From positions 62,001 to 126,000 of the forward strand of contig NZ_BDBH01000006.1 in the NCBI RefSeq assembly GCF_001612885.1: 64,000 bases of DNA, written 5' to 3'. Positions 59,876-64,000 of the stretch are shown one piece after another (positions within the stretch are counted from its first letter, which is position 1; every line of letters begins with the position of its first letter). A program made the translations under genes and the position numbers. The DNA is from Nocardia harenae NBRC 108248 (GTDB lineage Bacteria; Actinomycetota; Actinomycetes; Mycobacteriales; Mycobacteriaceae). The notes beneath the pieces were generated by a model. It saw only the letters and a program-made list of their open reading frames with translations. It made no database searches and was not told the DNA's origin.

Positions 59876-60760
59876 ATGGACGTCATGATCGGCCAGCTCT
59901 TCACCGGGCTGAGCCTCGGATCGATTCTCCTGCTCGCCGCGCTCGGCCTCTCGCTGACCTTCGGTCAGATGGGCGTGATCAATATGGCGCACGGCGAATT
60001 CATCATGGCCGGCTGCTACACCACCTTCGTCGTGCAGAAGGTGATCTCGTCGGCCGGTGTCTCGCTGCTCGTCTCGCTGGTGATCGGCTTCCTGGTCGGC
60101 GGGTTGCTCGGCGCCGCACTGGAAATGGGGCTCATCCGCTGGATGTACGATCGGCCGCTGGACACCCTGCTGGTGACCTTCGGCGTCGGGCTGGTGCTGC
60201 AGCAGCTGGCCCGCGACATCTTCGGCGCCCCGGCCAAGAACGTGCTGGCGCCGGAGTGGCTCAGCGGCGGCGTCACGATTCTCGGCGCGGTGGTGCCGAA
60301 GACCCGCATCTTCATTCTGGTACTGGCGATTCTCGCGGTGACGGCGCTCGCCGTCGCGCTCAAGACCACCCCGCTCGGCAGGCGGATCCGGGCCGTCGTG
60401 CAGAACCGCAGCCTCGCCGAGACCAGCGGCGTCTCCAGCCGGTTCACCGATATCAGCACCTTCTTCATCGGGTCCGGGCTGGCCGGTGTGGCCGGCGTCG
60501 CGCTGACCCTGATCGGCTCGACCAGCCCGACCATCGGGCAGAGCTACCTGATCGACGCCTTCCTGGTGGTGGTGATCGGCGGGCTCGGGCAGATCAAGGG
60601 CACGGTGATCGCCGCATTCGGGCTCGGGCTGCTCAACTCCTACATCGAGTACTCCACCACGGCCTCGATCGCCAAGGTGATCGTCTTCGTGATCATCGTG
60701 ATCGTCCTGCAGGTCCGGCCGCAGGGGCTGTTCACCGTCCGGACAAGGAGTCTGGCATGA
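59876..60760 (+). CDS. urtB: Urea ABC transporter permease UrtB
   Basis: 294 residues from ATG 59876 with GAAGGGGG upstream. About eight membrane helices of the branched-chain/urea permease family. Family stretches: ALGLSLTFGQMGVINMAHGE, MYDRPLDTLLVTFGVGLVLQ, QNRSLAETSGVSSR (EAA-like loop contacting the ATPase) and VVIGGLGQIKGTVIAAFGLG. The frame is open 19 codons upstream through the hairpin and is rejected. It overlaps urtC by ATGA. Confidence 0.94.
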   Translation: MDVMIGQLFTGLSLGSILLLAALGLSLTFGQMGVINMAHGEFIMAGCYTTFVVQKVISSAGVSLLVSLVIGFLVGGLLGAALEMGLIRWMYDRPLDTLLVTFGVGLVLQQLARDIFGAPAKNVLAPEWLSGGVTILGAVVPKTRIFILVLAILAVTALAVALKTTPLGRRIRAVVQNRSLAETSGVSSRFTDISTFFIGSGLAGVAGVALTLIGSTSPTIGQSYLIDAFLVVVIGGLGQIKGTVIAAFGLGLLNSYIEYSTTASIAKVIVFVIIVIVLQVRPQGLFTVRTRSLA

Positions 60761-61884
60761 CCACGCTCACGCAACGGTGGCGCGCGAACTCCTCGGTCAC
60801 CACGCTGGCCGGTTTCGCCGTCGCGGCGGTGCTGCTCTTCGCGGTGGCTCCGGCCGTGCTCAGCGACTTCCGGCTGAACCTGCTCGCCAAGTTCCTCTGC
60901 TTCGCCATCGTGGCGGCCGGGATCGGGCTGGCCTGGGGCCGGGGCGGCATGCTCACCCTCGGCCAGGGCGTGTTCTTCGGGATCGGCGCCTACATCATGG
61001 CCATGCACCTGCAGCTGGCCGATGCCGCGCGGCTCGGCAACGAGCTGCCGGAGTTCATGGATATCGCCGGGATCAGGGAGCTGCCCGCGATCTGGGTGCC
61101 GTTCGCCTCGGCGCCGGTGGCGCTGATCGCGATTCTCGTGCTCCCCGCGCTGGTCGCGGCGGTGCTCGGCTACGGCGTGTTCAAGCGCCGGGTGAAGGGC
61201 GCGTACTTCGCGATCCTGAGCCAGGCGCTGGCGGCCGCGCTCGCCATCCTGCTCACCGGGCAGCAGGCGCTCGGCGGGTTCACCGGGCTCTCCGATTTCC
61301 GCGCCTTCTTCGGGTTCAAGCTCTCCGACCCGGCGAACCGGCAGATGCTGTTCTTCATCGCCGCGGGCACGCTGCTCGTGGTGGTCGCGGTGGTGCGGCA
61401 GCTCATGCGGAGCCGCTACGGCGAACTCCTGGTGGCGGTGCGCGATCAAGAGGAGCGGGTGCGCTTCCTCGGCTACGACCCGGCCAATATCAAGATCGTG
61501 GCGTACGTGGTGGCGGCGTTCTTCGCCGGGATCGCGGGGGCGCTCTTCACCCCGATCGTCGGGATCATCTCGCCCGCCGACATCGGCGTGGTGCCCTCCA
61601 TCGCCTTCCTGATCGGCGTCGCCATCGGCGGGCGCACCACGCTGCTCGGGCCGGTGCTCGGCGCGATCGGCGTGGCCTGGGCGCAGACCTCGCTCTCCGA
61701 GCAGTTCCCGTCCGGCTGGACCTACCTGCAGGGCGTGCTGTTCATCGTGGTGGTCGGCTTCATCCCGGCCGGGCTGGCCGGGGTCTGGCCGATGCTCAAG
61801 GGCCGCGTCGACTTCGGGCGGTTCCGGCGCAAGCCGGAGCCGGAGCCGGCGGCCCCCGAACGAGAGAAGGTGGCGGCGCCATGA
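60757..61884 (+). CDS. urtC: Urea ABC transporter permease UrtC
   Basis: 375 residues, about nine membrane helices. GLAWGRGGMLTLGQGVFFGIG and YAILSQALAAALAILLTGQQ-like segments are typical of UrtC (seen: AYFAILSQALAAALAIL, LAWGRGGMLTLGQGVF). The EAA-type loop RDQEERVRFLGYDPANIK contacts the ATPase. C-terminal tail is Pro/Glu-rich (PEPEPAAPEREK). Forms a heterodimer channel with UrtB. ATGA overlaps at both ends couple it to urtB and urtD. Confidence 0.94.
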   Translation: MTTLTQRWRANSSVTTLAGFAVAAVLLFAVAPAVLSDFRLNLLAKFLCFAIVAAGIGLAWGRGGMLTLGQGVFFGIGAYIMAMHLQLADAARLGNELPEFMDIAGIRELPAIWVPFASAPVALIAILVLPALVAAVLGYGVFKRRVKGAYFAILSQALAAALAILLTGQQALGGFTGLSDFRAFFGFKLSDPANRQMLFFIAAGTLLVVVAVVRQLMRSRYGELLVAVRDQEERVRFLGYDPANIKIVAYVVAAFFAGIAGALFTPIVGIISPADIGVVPSIAFLIGVAIGGRTTLLGPVLGAIGVAWAQTSLSEQFPSGWTYLQGVLFIVVVGFIPAGLAGVWPMLKGRVDFGRFRRKPEPEPAAPEREKVAAP

Positions 61885-62720
61885 CTGCACCGGCCAAGGC
61901 GGGGATGTCCGCCGAGTACCTGGAGGTGCGCGGCCTCTCGGTGAGCTTCGACGGCTTCAAGGCCGTCACCGAGGTGGATCTCACCGTGCTCCAGGGCGAT
62001 CTGCGCTTCCTGATCGGCCCGAACGGCGCGGGCAAGACCACCCTGATCGACGCCATCACCGGCCTGGTGCCCGGCACCGGGTCGGTGCAGAAGACCGGGG
62101 TGGAGCTGCTCGGCAAGAAGGTGCACCAGATCGCGCGCGCCGGGATCGGGCGCACCTTCCAGACCGCGAGCGTGTTCGAGCAGCTCACCGTGGTACAGAA
62201 TCTGGATATCGCGGCGGGCGCGGGACGCTCGGCGCTGACGCTGCTGCGCACCCGCAAATCGGTGCTGCCCGCCATCGAGGAGGCGCTGGAGACCACCGGC
62301 CTCACCGCGCTGCGGGACAAGCCGGCCGGCGTGCTCGCGCACGGCCAGAAGCAGTGGCTGGAGATCGGCATGCTGCTGGTGCAGAACGCCACCGTGCTGC
62401 TGCTGGACGAGCCGGTGGCGGGTATGAGCGCCGAGGAGCGCGAGGAGACCGGGAACCTGCTGCGCCGGATCGGCGGCGAACGGGTCGTCGTCGTGGTCGA
62501 GCACGACATGGACTTCATGCGCTCGTTCGCGAACTCGGTGACGGTGCTGGCCGGCGGCAAGCTGCTCAGCGAGGGCACCGTCGAGCAGGTGCAGGCCGAT
62601 CCGAAGGTGCAGGAGGTGTACCTCGGCACGGCGGCCGAGATCGACAGCACCGGAGCCGATCTGAGCGATGTCACGGTGATCGCCGTGGAAGAGGAGGCCG
62701 ACGATGCTCGAACTCGATGA
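61881..62720 (+). CDS. urtD: Urea ABC transporter ATPase UrtD
   Basis: 279 residues. Walker A GPNGAGKTTLIDAITG, signature LAHGQKQWLEIGMLL (UrtD-type, with HGQKQ), Walker B VLLLDEPVAGMS and switch His in VVVEHDMDFMRS. A C-terminal extension of about 30 residues after the ATPase core (STGADLSDVTVIAVEEEADD) overlaps the start of urtE by 17 bp. Powers urea import together with UrtE. Confidence 0.94.
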   Translation: MTAPAKAGMSAEYLEVRGLSVSFDGFKAVTEVDLTVLQGDLRFLIGPNGAGKTTLIDAITGLVPGTGSVQKTGVELLGKKVHQIARAGIGRTFQTASVFEQLTVVQNLDIAAGAGRSALTLLRTRKSVLPAIEEALETTGLTALRDKPAGVLAHGQKQWLEIGMLLVQNATVLLLDEPVAGMSAEEREETGNLLRRIGGERVVVVVEHDMDFMRSFANSVTVLAGGKLLSEGTVEQVQADPKVQEVYLGTAAEIDSTGADLSDVTVIAVEEEADDARTR

Positions 62721-63396
62721 CGTGCGCTCCGGCTACGGCCGCACCGAGGTGATCCACGGCGCCACGCTGACCGTGCCGGACGACAGCGTGGTCGCGGTGA
62801 TGGGCCACAACGGCGCGGGGAAGACCACGCTGCTGCGCACCGCGGTCGGGCTGATCGGGGTGAAATCCGGGCGGATCGCCTTCGACGGCGAGACCATCAC
62901 CAAGCTCGCGCCCTCCAAGCGGGTGCGCCGCGGCATCGCCTACGTGCCGCAGGGGCAGCAGAGCTTCGGCCAGCTCAGCACCATGGAGAACCTGCAGGTG
63001 GTGGCGGACGGCCGCAAGCGCGGCAAGGCGCTGATCGACGAGGCGCTCGACCTCTTCCCCGCGCTGCGCGAGCTGCTCACCCGCAAGGCCGGGCTGCTCT
63101 CCGGCGGCCAGCGCCAGCAGCTCGCCATCGCGCGGGCGCTGATCACCGAGCCGAAGCTGCTCATCCTGGACGAGCCGACCGAGGGGATCCAGCCGTCGGT
63201 GGTGGCGGAGATCGAGCGCACCATCATCGACCTCACCCGGCGCGGCGGGTTGAGCGTGCTGCTGGTGGAGCAGCACATCGGCTTCGCGTTGCAGGCGGCG
63301 CAGCACTACTACGTGCTGCAGTCGGGGCGGATCAGCTCCAGCGGGGAGGGTGGGGCGGGCGCGGAGAGCGCGGTGCGCTCCGCCATGGCGATCTGA
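62704..63396 (+). CDS. urtE: Urea ABC transporter ATPase UrtE
   Basis: 230 residues. Opening MLELDDVRSGYGRTEVIHG, Walker A GHNGAGKTTLLRTAVG, signature LLSGGQRQQLAIARALI, Walker B LLILDEPTEGIQPSVV, and switch His in LLVEQHIGFAL. The stop is 8 bp before the next ATG. Last transporter gene; urease genes would be expected elsewhere in the genome. Confidence 0.94.
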   Translation: MLELDDVRSGYGRTEVIHGATLTVPDDSVVAVMGHNGAGKTTLLRTAVGLIGVKSGRIAFDGETITKLAPSKRVRRGIAYVPQGQQSFGQLSTMENLQVVADGRKRGKALIDEALDLFPALRELLTRKAGLLSGGQRQQLAIARALITEPKLLILDEPTEGIQPSVVAEIERTIIDLTRRGGLSVLLVEQHIGFALQAAQHYYVLQSGRISSSGEGGAGAESAVRSAMAI

Positions 63397-63404
63397 GCGC
63401 CGCG

Positions 63405-64000
63405 ATGGCGCGGATTCCGCTACGCGAGCGGGTCTACGACGCGCTGCGCCGCGATCTCGCGGGCGGGGTGCTGCCCGCCACCGAGCGGCTCCGGGAGGAG
63501 CGGCTCGCGGCCGAGTACGGCGTCTCCCGCACCCCCGTGCGGGAGGCGCTGGCCCGGTTGCTCGCCGACGGGCTGGTGCAACGGCACGCGGACGGGTTGT
63601 ACCCCTTCCGGCCCCGGCTGGACGAGCTGGACGAGCTGTACGAGCTGCGGATCGTGCTGGAGGCGCGGGGTTTGCAGCGGGCGCTGCCCGCGTCCGCGGC
63701 GGCGGCGGGCGCCCCCGCGGGGGTCGACGGCTTCGCACCCGCCGGAGCCGACGCCACCAGCGGAGCGAAGACCATTCGGCCCACTGACGGGCCGGGCGCG
63801 GCCCCCTCGGCCCTCCCCGGGCACGACCTCGCGGCGGTGCGAGCCGAACTGGCGATCTGGCGGGCCCTGCGGGACGACCCGCCCGAGCCGGGCCCGGCGC
63901 TGGTCGGGGCGGACGAGAGGTTCCACCTGACCCTGCTGCGCGCGGCGGGGAATCCAGCGCTGGCCGATGCCCTGCACACCGTGTACGAGCGGGTCCGCCC
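63405..64000 (+). CDS. GntR-family regulator, FadR/FCD type, cut by right edge
   Basis: Frame open from ATG 63405 to the window end. Winged helix: ARIPLRERVYDALRRDLAGG, LREERLAAEYGVSRTPVREA, LADGLVQRHADGLYPFRP. The FCD ligand domain begins LDELYELRIVLEARGLQRAL and continues after an Ala/Pro/Gly-rich insert of about 45 residues ([15 protein letters not shown] onwards) with RFHLTLLRAAGNPALADAL. The insert is unusual and may be a disordered loop. It lies 8 bp after urtE on the same strand, so it may be part of that transcript or start a new unit. Ligand unknown. Confidence 0.82.
   Translation, partial: MARIPLRERVYDALRRDLAGGVLPATERLREERLAAEYGVSRTPVREALARLLADGLVQRHADGLYPFRPRLDELDELYELRIVLEARGLQRALPASAAAAGAPAGVDGFAPAGADATSGAKTIRPTDGPGAAPSALPGHDLAAVRAELAIWRALRDDPPEPGPALVGADERFHLTLLRAAGNPALADALHTVYERVR

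Noticed and set aside
1-64000. tRNA, rRNA, CRISPR or riboswitch elements, including a cobalamin riboswitch before the metE-like gene
   Set aside because: No cloverleaf, rRNA stretch, regular direct repeats with spacers or B12-box-like sequence was found by eye; a computed scan could still find a divergent one.

Overview
The window is 64 kb of very GC-rich, densely coded DNA (third codon positions almost always G or C, many GTG starts and 4-bp ATGA/GTGA overlaps). It comes from a mycolic-acid actinomycete, most likely Nocardia or a close relative. Support comes from mycothiol synthesis (mshA), senX3/regX3, an HbhA homologue, an LprQ-type L,D-transpeptidase, EspG and WXG-type genes, DUF2505/DUF445/DUF2516 proteins and RamB. 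From memory, the gene order follows the M. tuberculosis block Rv0496 to Rv0465c, with insertions.

Layout. 1-14.6 kb: ppx (cut by the left edge), a cysteine-rich conserved protein, a small secreted protein, the senX3-smORF-regX3 operon, a CocE-type hydrolase, mshA-ybjN-ROK-gpmA, an alpha/beta hydrolase, an SDR, mscL, lprQ and murB. 14.6-24.4 kb: two DUF2505 proteins, a methyltransferase-like protein, an orphan AbiEi-type protein, a DUF2993 protein, deoC, a GNAT, purU, a hydrolase, DUF2516, hbhA with its XRE regulator, and DUF445. 24.6-39.6 kb, an insertion relative to M. tuberculosis: TetR, ABC1 kinase, enoyl-reductase-like protein, methyltransferase, GntR, an EspG/WXG module, PPK2, DsbA-VKOR, an HtrA-like protease, alcohol dehydrogenase, AI-2E-type transporter and a frameshifted HEPN-like gene. 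39.5-44.5 kb: a MetE homologue, fadB2 and aceA on one strand, separated by large palindromic elements. 44.9-53.1 kb, accessory: secreted lipase, XdhC, PfkB kinase, a decayed Panacea antitoxin next to a possible toxin, two DUF4254 genes flanking an XRE-DUF5753/DUF397 pair, and a GntR-GNAT pair behind a double operator. 53.2-64 kb: ligB, ramB, a FadE-type dehydrogenase, urtABCDE for urea uptake, and a GntR cut by the right edge.

How the genes fit together. aceA and fadB2 serve C2/fatty-acid metabolism, and RamB, encoded about 11 kb away, is the likely regulator of aceA. murB and lprQ build and cross-link peptidoglycan. mshA and DsbA-VKOR serve thiol/disulfide chemistry inside and outside the membrane. 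urtABCDE is a complete urea importer with no urease gene in view.

Most unusual points: a MetE homologue lacking three of four zinc ligands and the catalytic His; three copies of a roughly 95-bp nested palindrome whose stems co-vary; a 23-codon ORF coupled by ATGA overlaps at both ends between senX3 and regX3; a Panacea antitoxin broken across three reading frames beside an intact candidate toxin; and about a dozen leaderless promoters of form TANNNT plus 6-8 nt plus start codon, several of which settle start codons. I saw no tRNA, rRNA, CRISPR array, insertion sequence or replication origin.
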